Assembly: GCF_027922265.1 (NCBI RefSeq)
Contig: NZ_BSFI01000001.1
Location: 124,001 to 188,000 of the forward strand
Direction of reading: 5' to 3'
Length of the DNA stretch: 64,000 nucleotides
From: Hansschlegelia plantiphila
Lineage (GTDB): Bacteria; Pseudomonadota; Alphaproteobacteria; Rhizobiales; Methylopilaceae
Shown here piece by piece: positions 27,197-36,428 of the stretch (within the stretch, counting starts at the first letter, position 1; each line of letters opens with the position of its first letter). A model generated the notes under the pieces. That model saw only the letters and a program-made list of their open reading frames with translations, ran no database searches and was not told where the DNA came from. The position numbers and the translations under genes are program-made.

Positions 27197-27946
27197 ATGA
27201 AGGTACTGGTGCCGGTCAAGAGAGTGGTCGACTACAACGTCAAGATCCGCGTCAGGGCGGATGGCTCGGGCGTCGAGCTCGCCAACGTCAAGATGTCGAT
27301 GAACCCGTTCGACGAGATCGCCGTCGAGGAGGCGCTTCGGCTCAAGGAGGCCGGCACGGCGACCGAGATCGTGATCGTCTCGATCGGACCCGCGCAGGCC
27401 GCCGAGACCATCCGCACCGGCCTCGCGATGGGCGGCGACCGCGGCGTTCTGGTCAAGACCGACGGCCCGACCGAGCCGCTCGCCGTCGCCAAGATCCTCG
27501 CCAAGATCGTCGAGGAGGAGAAGCCCGGCCTCGTCATCCTGGGCAAGCAGGCGATCGACGACGACTGCAACCAGACCGGCCAGATGTTGGCCGCGCTGCT
27601 CGGCTGGCCGCAAGGCACCTTCGCGTCGAAGGTCTCGCCCGAGGGCGATGGCCTGACGGTCACGCGCGAGGTCGACGGCGGCCTGCAGACGGTGGCGCTC
27701 AAGCTCCCGGCGATCGTCACCACCGACCTGCGCCTCAACGAGCCGCGCTACGCCTCGCTGCCGAACATCATGAAGGCGAAGAAGAAGCCGCTCGACGAGA
27801 AATCGGCGGCCGACCTCGGCGTCGACGTCGCCCCGCGGCTGCAGGTCCTCAAGACCGTCGAGCCCGCCAAGCGCCAGGCCGGCGCGAAGGTCGGATCGGT
27901 CGCGGAACTCGTGGACAAGCTCAAGTCCGAAGCGGGAGTGATTTGA
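27197..27946 (+). CDS. etfB: Electron transfer flavoprotein beta subunit
   Basis: This 249-residue subunit of the soluble ETF heterodimer accepts electrons from acyl-CoA dehydrogenases and passes them to ETF-quinone oxidoreductase. It begins [14 protein letters not shown] and shows [36 protein letters not shown] (AMP-binding region) and the signature [25 protein letters not shown]. The RBS GGTGGGAAG lies upstream of the ATG. It is followed two bases later by etfA, in the usual order. Mcd, 6 kb upstream, is a likely electron donor. Confidence 0.96.
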   Translation: MKVLVPVKRVVDYNVKIRVRADGSGVELANVKMSMNPFDEIAVEEALRLKEAGTATEIVIVSIGPAQAAETIRTGLAMGGDRGVLVKTDGPTEPLAVAKILAKIVEEEKPGLVILGKQAIDDDCNQTGQMLAALLGWPQGTFASKVSPEGDGLTVTREVDGGLQTVALKLPAIVTTDLRLNEPRYASLPNIMKAKKKPLDEKSAADLGVDVAPRLQVLKTVEPAKRQAGAKVGSVAELVDKLKSEAGVI

Positions 27947-27948
27947 CC

Positions 27949-28893
27949 ATGGCGACCCTGCTCCTCGCCGACCACCACGAAGACCATCTCGGCGACGCCA
28001 CCGCCAAGGCGCTGACCGCGGCCATCCAGATCGGCGGCCCCGTCCATATCCTCGTCGCCGGAACCTCGCCGAAGGGCGCCGCGGCCGAAGCCGCCAGACT
28101 CGAAGGCGTCGAGAAGGTCCTGGTCGCCTCGGGCGAGATCTACGGCCACGGCCTCGCCGAGCCCTTCGCCGAGCTGCTCGTCGGCCTGATGGGGGCCTAC
28201 GACGCGCTGGTCGCCTCGTCCTCGACGACGGGCAAGAACATCCTGCCGCGGGTCGCGGCGCTGCTCGACGTGATGCAGATCTCCGACATCTCCAAGGTCG
28301 ACGGCCCCGACACCTTCGAACGGCCGGTCTACGCCGGAAACGCGATCCAGACGGTGAAGTCGACCGACGCCAAGAAGATCGTCACGGTGCGCACCGCGGC
28401 CTTCGCGGCCACCGGCGAAGGCGGCTCGGCCGCCGTCGAGGACATCTCGGCCGCGGGCGACCCCGGCCTGTCGCGCTTCGTCGGCGAGGAGCTCACCCGC
28501 TCCGACCGGCCGGAGCTCGGCTCCGCCAAGATCATCGTCTCCGGGGGCCGCGCGCTGGGCTCGGCGGAGAAGTTCAAGGAAGTGATCGAACCGCTCGCCG
28601 ACCAGCTCGGCGCCGCGATCGGCGCGAGCCGCGCCGCGGTCGACGCCGGCTACGCCCCGAACGACCAGCAGGTCGGCCAGACCGGCAAGGTGGTCGCTCC
28701 CGACCTCTACGTCGCGCTCGGCATCTCCGGCGCGATCCAGCATCTCGCCGGCATGAAGGACAGCAAGGTGATCGTCGCGATCAACAAGGACGACGAGGCG
28801 CCGATCTTCCAGGTCGCCGATTACGGCCTGGTCGCGGACCTGTTCACCGCCGTTCCCGAGCTGATCAGCGAGCTGGCGAAGACCAGGAAGTGA
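27949..28893 (+). CDS. etfA: Electron transfer flavoprotein alpha subunit
   Basis: This 314-residue FAD-binding partner of EtfB has an N-terminal adenine-nucleotide alpha-hydrolase-like domain (about 1-180), then the C-terminal FAD domain with [60 protein letters not shown] and [21 protein letters not shown], all canonical. It starts two bases after the etfB stop. Confidence 0.96.
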   Translation: MATLLLADHHEDHLGDATAKALTAAIQIGGPVHILVAGTSPKGAAAEAARLEGVEKVLVASGEIYGHGLAEPFAELLVGLMGAYDALVASSSTTGKNILPRVAALLDVMQISDISKVDGPDTFERPVYAGNAIQTVKSTDAKKIVTVRTAAFAATGEGGSAAVEDISAAGDPGLSRFVGEELTRSDRPELGSAKIIVSGGRALGSAEKFKEVIEPLADQLGAAIGASRAAVDAGYAPNDQQVGQTGKVVAPDLYVALGISGAIQHLAGMKDSKVIVAINKDDEAPIFQVADYGLVADLFTAVPELISELAKTRK

Positions 28894-29022
28894 GCGGCGC
28901 TCCCTTGGCATGCCAGACTTTGGTAGCAGGCCTCGGCACTGGCTTTGTGCGGCGCGGCAATTAAGATCGCCGCCCGCGCGACAGGGGTCGGCGCGGCACT
29001 CAGGGACGGTCGGACGAGCAAC

Positions 29023-29904
<882 letters not shown>

Positions 29905-30222
29905 CGATCCGGCCCCGCCGGCCGCATCCCGCCCGGATGAACTCACGAAGGCGCTGACCCAGGCCGGCGTCGGCGTCGCGGTCGACAAGACCGCCTGAGA
30001 TCATTTCCTTCATCGTCAGGACGACCGGCTGCGCGAGCGGCCCGGTTTCGTCGCGCGTCCTTCCATCCGCGGGGAGGGGTCGCCAAGCGCGGCGCCGCGC
30101 TCGGCGCCTGTGGACGCCCGCGGCTCCACCGCGTCGGGTCCACCCTTCGTTAACGCTGATCTTCCTTAACTGGTGCGACGAGGGCGGCGGCGATCCCGCC
30201 CCGAGAACGGGATTCTGTAGCG
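29905..30222. other. 318-bp gap with no supported gene
   Basis: The gap between the hydroxybutyryl-CoA dehydrogenase gene and ftsK has no credible ORF. In the +1 frame relative to the upstream gene a short protein-like tail can be read to a stop at about 29998, but it has no start. The second half should hold the ftsK promoter; no clear consensus was seen. Confidence 0.5.
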
Positions 30223-32526
30223 ATGCGTTTTTCCGGACGGCCACCTGCTTCCGAGGACGCCGACGCCATGTCGGCTGGTTTTCAGGAGCCGCGGCGCCCT
30301 GCCCCTCCCGCCGTGCGTTCGGTGCGCACGCCCGACCGCGTGCTGCGCGAGCGCCGCGCGGCCGAATCATCAGCCGAGCCGATCGCGGCGCAGGCCGTCT
30401 CCGCCCGCGACGTCTCGTCGATCCCGAGCTGGCTGCGGCCGTTCGCGAGCGGCCCCAACACCCGCTTCACCCGCACCCCGGACAACATCCTCCGCGGCCG
30501 ACACCGCCTGCCGTCGATCCCCGAGGCCGCCCAGCCGATGGAGCCCGAGGTCGCGGCCGAAGCGATGTCGCACATGACCTTCGCGGGCGAGGCCCGGATC
30601 GCCGGCGAAGCGCCGAACACCATCCGCCGTCTGGCTAACGCGATCCGGGTGGGCGGCCCCTCCGCGCCGCCGAGGGCCGAGATCCAGGACAACCGCCGCG
30701 ACGCCTCCCCAGCCCCCGAGACGCCGGACGCGACCAGCGTCGGCTCGATGATGACGGGCTCGCTCGGCCAGCCGTTCTCGAGCTTCGCGCCCGTGACCTA
30801 CCGCACCACCTTCGGCTGGTCGGCGCCCGAAACCGCAGCGCCCCCCGCCCCGGCGCGCGCGCCTGCCGCGCCGCCGCCCGCCGCGCCTGCCGTCGCCCGC
30901 GAATCCGCGCCGCAACCCGTGGCGGCGCCGGCCGCCGCTCCCGCGCCGGCCCCCGTCGCGCCGAAGCCCGCGGCGCGGCCGGCGCCCCGGCCCGCCTTCG
31001 CCGAATACGAGCTGCCGCCGCTGGAGCTGCTGTCGGAACCCGCGACGACGGAGCCGAGCGCAGACCTCTCCGAGGAGGCGCTCGAGAAGAACTCCGTGAA
31101 GCTGCAGCAGACGCTGCAGGACTTCGGCGTGCGCGGCGAGATCATCGACGCCAATCCGGGCCCGGTCGTCACGCTCTACGAGCTCGAACCCGCGCCCGGC
31201 GTGAAGTCGAGCCGCGTGATCGCGCTCGCCTCAGACATCGCACGCTCGATGAGCGCGAAGTCGGCCCGCGTCGCCGTGGTCGAGGGCCGCAACGTCATCG
31301 GCATCGAGCTGCCGAACGTGACCCGCGAGACGGTGTTCCTGCGCGAGCTGCTGGAGAGCCCAGCCTTCGTCGCCACGCAGCACAAGCTGCCGGTGTGCCT
31401 CGGCAAGACGATCGGCGGCGAGCCGGTGATCGCGGACCTCGCGAAGATGCCCCATCTGCTGGTCGCCGGCACCACCGGCTCGGGCAAGTCGGTCGCGATC
31501 AACACCATGATCCTGTCGCTGCTCTACATGCACGCGCCGGAGAAATGCCGGCTGATCATGGTCGACCCGAAGATGCTGGAGCTCTCGGTCTATGAGGGCA
31601 TCCCGCATCTGCTGACCCCCGTCGTCACCGACCCGAAGAAGGCGGTGATCGCGCTGAAATGGGCGGTCCGCGAGATGGAGGACCGCTACCGCAAGATGTC
31701 GAAGCTCGGCGTCCGCAACATCGACGGCTTCAACACGCGGGCCGCCGAAGCCACCGCGCGCGGCGAGACCATCACCCGGCAGGTCCAGACCGGCTTCGAC
31801 CGCGAGACCGGCCAGCCGACCTACGAAGACGAGGTGATGGACCTGACGGCCCTGCCCTACATCGTCGTGATCGTCGACGAGATGGCCGACCTGATGATGG
31901 TCGCCGGCAAGGACATCGAAGGCGCGATCCAGCGCCTCGCCCAGATGGCGCGCGCCGCCGGCATCCACATCATCATGGCGACGCAGCGGCCCTCGGTCGA
32001 CGTCATCACCGGCACCATCAAGGCGAACTTCCCGACCCGGATCTCCTTCCAGGTCACATCCAAGATCGACAGCCGCACGATCCTCGGCGAGATGGGCGCC
32101 GAGCAGCTGCTCGGCCAGGGCGACATGCTGCACATGCAGGGCGGCGGCCGCATCACCCGCGTCCACGGACCGTTCGTCTCCGACGCCGAGGTCGAGAAGG
32201 TCGTCGACCATCTCAAGCTGCAGGGCCGGCCGGAATATCTTGAGGCCGTCACGGCGGACGACGAGGAGGCGCCCCAGGGCGACGAAGGCGAGCCGGAGGA
32301 CGCCGCCGTGTTCGACGCCGGCTCCTTCGGCGAGGACCCCGGCGACGCCTACGACCAGGCGGTCGCCGTCGTGCTGCGCGACCGCAAGGCCTCGACCAGC
32401 TACATCCAGCGCCGGCTGCAGATCGGCTACAACCGCGCGGCCTCCATCATGGAGCGGATGGAGAAGGAGGGCATCGTCGGCCAGCCCAACCACGCCGGAA
32501 AGCGAGAGATCTTCCGGGGCGGGTGA
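30223..32526 (+). CDS. ftsK: FtsK/SpoIIIE-type DNA translocase lacking the membrane anchor
   Basis: This is a 767-residue ATP-driven dsDNA pump. The motor is canonical: Walker A GTTGSGKS (416-423), Walker [11 protein letters not shown] (548-557), [12 protein letters not shown], and a C-terminal winged-helix gamma domain that reads KOPS sites (about 695-762, ending [29 protein letters not shown]). Unlike standard FtsK it has no four-helix membrane domain: residues 1-260 are polar, then Ala/Pro-rich. The motif T-P-D-x-[VI]-L-R-x-R occurs twice (36-44 and 85-93). It may be a soluble paralogue, with a membrane-bound FtsK elsewhere. The start at 30223 is the first ATG in frame. Confidence 0.9.
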   Translation: MRFSGRPPASEDADAMSAGFQEPRRPAPPAVRSVRTPDRVLRERRAAESSAEPIAAQAVSARDVSSIPSWLRPFASGPNTRFTRTPDNILRGRHRLPSIPEAAQPMEPEVAAEAMSHMTFAGEARIAGEAPNTIRRLANAIRVGGPSAPPRAEIQDNRRDASPAPETPDATSVGSMMTGSLGQPFSSFAPVTYRTTFGWSAPETAAPPAPARAPAAPPPAAPAVARESAPQPVAAPAAAPAPAPVAPKPAARPAPRPAFAEYELPPLELLSEPATTEPSADLSEEALEKNSVKLQQTLQDFGVRGEIIDANPGPVVTLYELEPAPGVKSSRVIALASDIARSMSAKSARVAVVEGRNVIGIELPNVTRETVFLRELLESPAFVATQHKLPVCLGKTIGGEPVIADLAKMPHLLVAGTTGSGKSVAINTMILSLLYMHAPEKCRLIMVDPKMLELSVYEGIPHLLTPVVTDPKKAVIALKWAVREMEDRYRKMSKLGVRNIDGFNTRAAEATARGETITRQVQTGFDRETGQPTYEDEVMDLTALPYIVVIVDEMADLMMVAGKDIEGAIQRLAQMARAAGIHIIMATQRPSVDVITGTIKANFPTRISFQVTSKIDSRTILGEMGAEQLLGQGDMLHMQGGGRITRVHGPFVSDAEVEKVVDHLKLQGRPEYLEAVTADDEEAPQGDEGEPEDAAVFDAGSFGEDPGDAYDQAVAVVLRDRKASTSYIQRRLQIGYNRAASIMERMEKEGIVGQPNHAGKREIFRGG

Positions 32527-32533
32527 CGCCCTT

Positions 32534-32624
32534 CGTCGTGGTCCGATCGAGCCGGACCACCCATCCCGGTCGTCGAGCTCCACGTCGACGATGGGTCCTC
32601 CGGTCAAGCCGGAGGACGACGGCG
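32534..32624. repeat. Dispersed extragenic repeat (GGACCACCCATC / GGTCCTCCGG family)
   Basis: Two blocks, CGTCGTGGTC...CCGGACCACCCATC and GGGTCCTCCGG...CCGGAGGACGACGG, follow ftsK. Both blocks recur, in the opposite order, at 55505-55613, which shows a mobile or amplified extragenic family. Confidence 0.75.
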
Positions 32625-32717
32625 CTGGCGCCCCTTCCTGCGGCAAAAGCTCCGGGCCGCTGAACGCTTCCCGCCTACGGTCGTTTCGCAACCTGCGGGA
32701 CCAGAGGCGGCGCGTTC

Positions 32718-33515
32718 ATGCGGATCTCACTCGACGGCCAGACGGCGCTGGTGACGGGCGCGAGCTCGGGCATCGGCCGGGCGGTGGCGGAAGGCATGGC
32801 GGCGGCGGGCGCCAAGGTCGTGGTGAACTACCACTCGCAGCCGGACGCGGCCGACGAGGTCGTCGCCGCGATCGAGGAGGCCGGCGGCGAGGCCTTCGCG
32901 GTCGGCGCCGACGTGTCGGATGAAAGCGAACTCCAGGCGATGTTCGCCGCATGCGTCGAGCGCTACGGCGCAATCGACGTCGTCGTCGCCAACGCCGGGA
33001 TGCAGAAGGATTCCGCGGCCGCCGAGATGACGCTCGACGACTGGCGCGCGGTGATCGACGTCAATCTCACCGGCCAGTTCCTGTGCGCCCGCGCCGCGAT
33101 CCGGCAGTTCCGCGGACAGGGCCGGCGGGACGTCTCCAGGGCGCTCGGCAAGCTGATTTGCATGAGCTCGGTCCACGAGGTCATCCCCTGGGCGGGCCAC
33201 GTCAACTACGCGGCCTCCAAGGGCGGGATCGCGATGATGATGAAGACGCTCGCCCAGGAGGTCGCGGAGGAGGGAATCCGCGTGAACGGGATCGCCCCGG
33301 GCGCGATCCGCACCGCCATCAACGAAGAGGAGACCCAAGGGGACGCGGCGAAGCAGCTGCTGAAGCTGATCCCCTATGGTCGAATCGGCGTCGCCGAGGA
33401 CGTCGCGAACGCGGCCGTGTGGCTGGCGTCCGATCTTGCGGACTATGTGGTCGGCGCCACGATCTTCGTCGACGGCGGCATGGCGCTCTATCCCGAGTTC
33501 CGCGGGAATGGCTGA
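32718..33515 (+). CDS. SDR-family glucose 1-dehydrogenase-like oxidoreductase
   Basis: This is a 265-residue classical short-chain dehydrogenase with cofactor loop TGASSGIG (13-20), NAG at 92-94, and catalytic Ser151, Tyr164 and Lys168 (YAASK). The C-terminal VVGATIFVDGGMALYPEF resembles glucose 1-dehydrogenases of the Bacillus type, so NAD(P)-dependent glucose oxidation is the best guess. It overlaps the next gene, a GH15 glucan hydrolase, by eight bases. This coupling suggests that glucose released by the hydrolase is the substrate. Confidence 0.82.
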   Translation: MRISLDGQTALVTGASSGIGRAVAEGMAAAGAKVVVNYHSQPDAADEVVAAIEEAGGEAFAVGADVSDESELQAMFAACVERYGAIDVVVANAGMQKDSAAAEMTLDDWRAVIDVNLTGQFLCARAAIRQFRGQGRRDVSRALGKLICMSSVHEVIPWAGHVNYAASKGGIAMMMKTLAQEVAEEGIRVNGIAPGAIRTAINEEETQGDAAKQLLKLIPYGRIGVAEDVANAAVWLASDLADYVVGATIFVDGGMALYPEFRGNG

Positions 33516-35316
33516 GGCGCGCCGGCGCAAGGGCTCCGTCGCGATCGAGGACCATGCGCTGATCGGCGACATGGCGACGGCGGCGCTGGTCTCGCGCGAG
33601 GGCGCGATCGACTTCCTGTGCTGGCCGCGCTTCGACAGTCCGACGGTGTTCGCCTCGCTGCTCGATCCCGAGAAGGGCGGCGAGTTCAGCATCAGCCCGA
33701 GGCTGCGCGACGCCCGCACGCTGCAGATCTATCTGCCCGACACCAACGTCATCCAGACGCGCTGGCTGTCGGAGGACGGCAGCGCGGAAGTGACCGACGT
33801 CATGCGCCCGGTGCGCGGCGACGACGGCGGCGAGCCCCATATCCTGCGCCGGGTCGAGGCGACCCGCGGCGAGGTGCGGTTCGACGTCGCCTGCAGGCCG
33901 CGCTTCGACTACGCCCGCGCCGAGGGCGCGGCGAAGAAGAGCGGCCGCGCGATCGTGTTCACATCGCCCCACGCGACGCTCAGGCTGTCCTCGGACGTCG
34001 CGCTCAAGCGCGAGGGCTGCGACGCGGTCGCGAGCTTCGTGCTGAAGAAGGGCGAGGTCGCCTGGTTCGTGCTCGACGGCGGCGAGGACGACGCGCCGCT
34101 CGGCGACGACGCGCAAGGCGCGCTCGATTCCGCCATCGGCTGGTGGCGGCGCTGGGCCGCGCAGTCGACCTACAAGGGCCGCTGGCGCGAGACCGTGATG
34201 CGCTCCGCTCTCGCGCTCAAGCTGATGACCTCGCGCGATTACGGCTCGATCGTCGCGGCGCCGACCTTCGGCCTCCCGGAGGCCCCGGGCGGCGAACGCA
34301 ACTGGGACTACCGCGCGACCTGGATCCGCGACGCCTCGTTCACCGTCTACGCGTTCATGCGGCTCGGCTTCCGCGACGAGGCGATCGACTTCATGGGCTG
34401 GACCGCGAAGCGGCTGGAGGAGAACGAGGGCGCGCTCGCGATCATGTACACGCTAGACGGCGCGCGCCAACCGGACGAGGTCGAGCTCGACCACCTCTCG
34501 GGCTATCGCGGCGCGCGTCCGGTGCGCGTCGGAAACGCCGCGGTCCGCCAGATCCAGCTCGACATCTTCGGCGAGCTGCTCGACGCGGCCTATCTCAGCG
34601 ACAAATACGGGCGCGCGATGTCGGCGGACGGCTGGAACGCCACGCGCGCGATCGTCGAACATGTCTGCGAGCACTGGCGGGAGCCGGACGCCGGCATCTG
34701 GGAGATGCGTTGCGAGCCGCGTGAGTTCCTGCATTCGAGGCTGATGTGCTGGGTCGCGATCGACCGGGCGCTCAGGCTCGCCGACAAGCGCTCGCTGCCC
34801 TGCCCCCGCGTGCGCTGGATGGAGGCGCGCGACGCGATCCATGACGACATCTGGGAGACGTTCTTCGACGCCGAGCTCGGCCATTTCGTCGAGAGCCGCG
34901 GTTCGCGCGAGGTCGACGGGTCGATGCTGCTGATGCCGCTGGTGCGCTTCGTCGGCGCGAGCGACCCGAAGTGGCTGGCGACGCTCGACGAGATCGCGCT
35001 CAAGCTAGCCGACGACTCGCTCGTGTTCCGCTACCGCTCGGACGACGGGCTGACGGGCCGGGAGGGCGCCTTCACGGCGTGTTCGTTCTGGTATGTCGAG
35101 TGCCTCGCCCGCGCCGAGCGCCTGGACGAAGCCCGCATGGCGTTCGAGAAGGTGCTGAACTACGCCAACCATTTGGGGCTGTTCGCCGAGGAGATCGGCA
35201 TGGACGGCGGCCATCTCGGCAACTTCCCGCAGGCGCTGACGCACCTCGCGCTGATCAGCGCGGCCTATTTCCTCGACCGCGAGCTCTCCGGCGACCGCAC
35301 GACCTGGCGGCCGTGA
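33508..35316 (+). CDS. Glycoside hydrolase family 15 (glucoamylase/trehalase-like)
   Basis: This is a 602-residue cytosolic enzyme with an N-terminal beta-sandwich (about 1-240, beginning IEDHALIGDMATAALVSREGAIDFLCWPRFDS) and an (alpha/alpha)6 barrel (about 250-595). Barrel landmarks are RNWDYRATWIRDASFTVYAFMRLG, the catalytic-acid region and EEIGMDGGHLGNFPQALTHLALI near the end, where the second catalytic Glu lies. The family includes glucoamylases, glucodextranases and trehalases, and the substrate cannot be chosen from sequence alone. It starts within the SDR stop region (ATGGCTGA overlap), so translation is coupled. Confidence 0.9.
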   Translation: MAEARRRKGSVAIEDHALIGDMATAALVSREGAIDFLCWPRFDSPTVFASLLDPEKGGEFSISPRLRDARTLQIYLPDTNVIQTRWLSEDGSAEVTDVMRPVRGDDGGEPHILRRVEATRGEVRFDVACRPRFDYARAEGAAKKSGRAIVFTSPHATLRLSSDVALKREGCDAVASFVLKKGEVAWFVLDGGEDDAPLGDDAQGALDSAIGWWRRWAAQSTYKGRWRETVMRSALALKLMTSRDYGSIVAAPTFGLPEAPGGERNWDYRATWIRDASFTVYAFMRLGFRDEAIDFMGWTAKRLEENEGALAIMYTLDGARQPDEVELDHLSGYRGARPVRVGNAAVRQIQLDIFGELLDAAYLSDKYGRAMSADGWNATRAIVEHVCEHWREPDAGIWEMRCEPREFLHSRLMCWVAIDRALRLADKRSLPCPRVRWMEARDAIHDDIWETFFDAELGHFVESRGSREVDGSMLLMPLVRFVGASDPKWLATLDEIALKLADDSLVFRYRSDDGLTGREGAFTACSFWYVECLARAERLDEARMAFEKVLNYANHLGLFAEEIGMDGGHLGNFPQALTHLALISAAYFLDRELSGDRTTWRP

Positions 35317-35332
35317 GGCTAGGGCGGCGGCC

Positions 35333-35432
35333 ACGCCGTCATGCCGGCGAAGCCGGGTATCCACGACTTGGGCCCTAGACCGCGTCGCCTCAGGGAAGTG
35401 GTGGACACCCGCGAAGGCGCGGGCGTGACGGT
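35333..35432. repeat. Extragenic palindromic repeat (GTCATGCCCGGC family), paired halves
   Basis: The first half has CGCCGTCATGCCGGCGAAGC and ATCCACGACTT, and the second half is roughly its inverse, ending GCGAAGGCGCGGGCGTGACGG. The element separates convergent GH15 and yggT. Its closest relatives are at 52946 and 55351. Confidence 0.8.
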
Positions 35433-35448
35433 CTGGAAAGGTGCGCGT

Positions 35449-35739
35449 TCAGAACACGTTGGGATAGAGGTAGAGCACGATCACCCGCTCGATCAGGAAG
35501 ATGATCAGCAGCAGGATGATCGGCGAGATGTCGATCCCGCCCATATAGGGCAGCAGGTTGCGGATCGGCCGGAGCAGCGGCTCCGTCACGCGGAACAGGA
35601 AGTCCCAGATCGCCGACACCACGCTGTTGCGGGTGTTCACGACGTTGAAGGCGATCAGCCAGGACAGGATCGCGGAGGCGATCAGCAGCCACGTATAGAG
35701 CTGCAGGGCGAGCAGGACGACGTCGAGAAGCGCGCGCAT
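35449..35739 (-). CDS. YggT-family membrane protein
   Basis: This is a 96-residue protein with two membrane helices: [26 protein letters not shown] at the N-terminus and [21 protein letters not shown] at the C-terminus. The central YggT core is [23 protein letters not shown]. YggT proteins are implicated in osmotic or cell-division-linked envelope functions and are often near yggS/proC; not here. The start ATG at 35739 is the first in frame. Confidence 0.9.
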   Translation of the reverse strand: MRALLDVVLLALQLYTWLLIASAILSWLIAFNVVNTRNSVVSAIWDFLFRVTEPLLRPIRNLLPYMGGIDISPIILLLIIFLIERVIVLYLYPNVF

Positions 35740-35853
35740 GCGTCGTGAAGGCCTTCGTGGCGGGGAAGCTGTTCGGCTTCCGAGACATACCGGGCGTTCG
35801 ACGCCGGAGCAAGGCGCGCGGTCCGCAGCCCCGAACGCCGCCCGTCGTTCGCC

Positions 35854-35883
35854 TTGACAGTCCCCGGCCGCGCCACCTAAATG
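35854..35883 (+). promoter_or_regulatory. Likely sigma-70 promoter of tRNA-Ala
   Basis: A perfect -35 box TTGACA (35854-35859) is followed after 18 bases by TAAATG (35878-35883), a weak -10, with the mature tRNA starting 17 bases later. Confidence 0.6.
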
Positions 35884-35899
35884 CGCGCCTTCGGGATGC

Positions 35900-35975
35900 G
35901 GGGCCGTAGCTCAGATGGGAGAGCGCTGCAATCGCACTGCAGAGGTCAGGGGTTCGATTCCCCTCGGCTCCACCA
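35900..35975 (+). tRNA. tRNA-Ala (anticodon CGC)
   Basis: This is a 76-base tRNA with encoded CCA. The acceptor arm GGGGCCG pairs with CGGCTCC (one G-U). The anticodon stem CTGCA/TGCAG encloses the loop ATCGCAC, giving anticodon CGC for codon GCG. The T-arm has GGTTCGATTCC. The D-arm carries TAGCTCAGATGGGAGAGC. Confidence 0.97.
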
Positions 35976-36428
35976 GCCCGAACTCTTGGAAGATCTGAGA
36001 GTTCGCGGTTAGCATCCTAGGCCTCCAAGACAGCCAGAAAAGTCAGTCCGTCACAACGCGGTCGCAGCGGGCCGGGCATTGCCTGGCGTCAATTCGCTAG
36101 CGCGGGTCACGCGCGGAGCATGCCGAGCTATACCGGGGTCGCCTTGGCCTGCGGCGGCCGTTGGCGGCGGTGCGGATAGGGCGCATCGCTCCCGGCTTCA
36201 CCTGATTATATGACATGGCTCCGCAGCGCTGAGCGGGTGTCCGACCTCATTGACCCCGTCGGGCGACAGGACTACCCCTTCACCTTCAGCATCATCCAGT
36301 TGTTACAATTAGAATGCTGAGAAAATCTGAGAGTTGAACGGCAGGATTTGTTGGCCTGATCGCTGTTCATTTGTCGAAGATATTATAATCCAGCCGCGCC
36401 AGGCGGTCTGGAGTTGAGGGCGTTCGCG
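35976..36428. other. 453-bp gene-free stretch after tRNA-Ala
   Basis: No ORF of credible composition was found. The second half (about 36190-36400) is clearly richer in A/T than the flanks, including TTGTTACAATTAGAATG and ATATTATAATCC. It must carry the promoter of the PQQ dehydrogenase gene. I looked for a repeat of the tRNA 3' end that would mark an island and saw none in this stretch. Confidence 0.5.

Noticed and set aside
29905..30000. Pseudogene tail in the +1 frame after the hydroxybutyryl-CoA dehydrogenase gene
   Set aside because: A stretch of about 30 codons reads plausibly to a stop, but it has no start and no recognisable family and could arise by chance in high-GC DNA.
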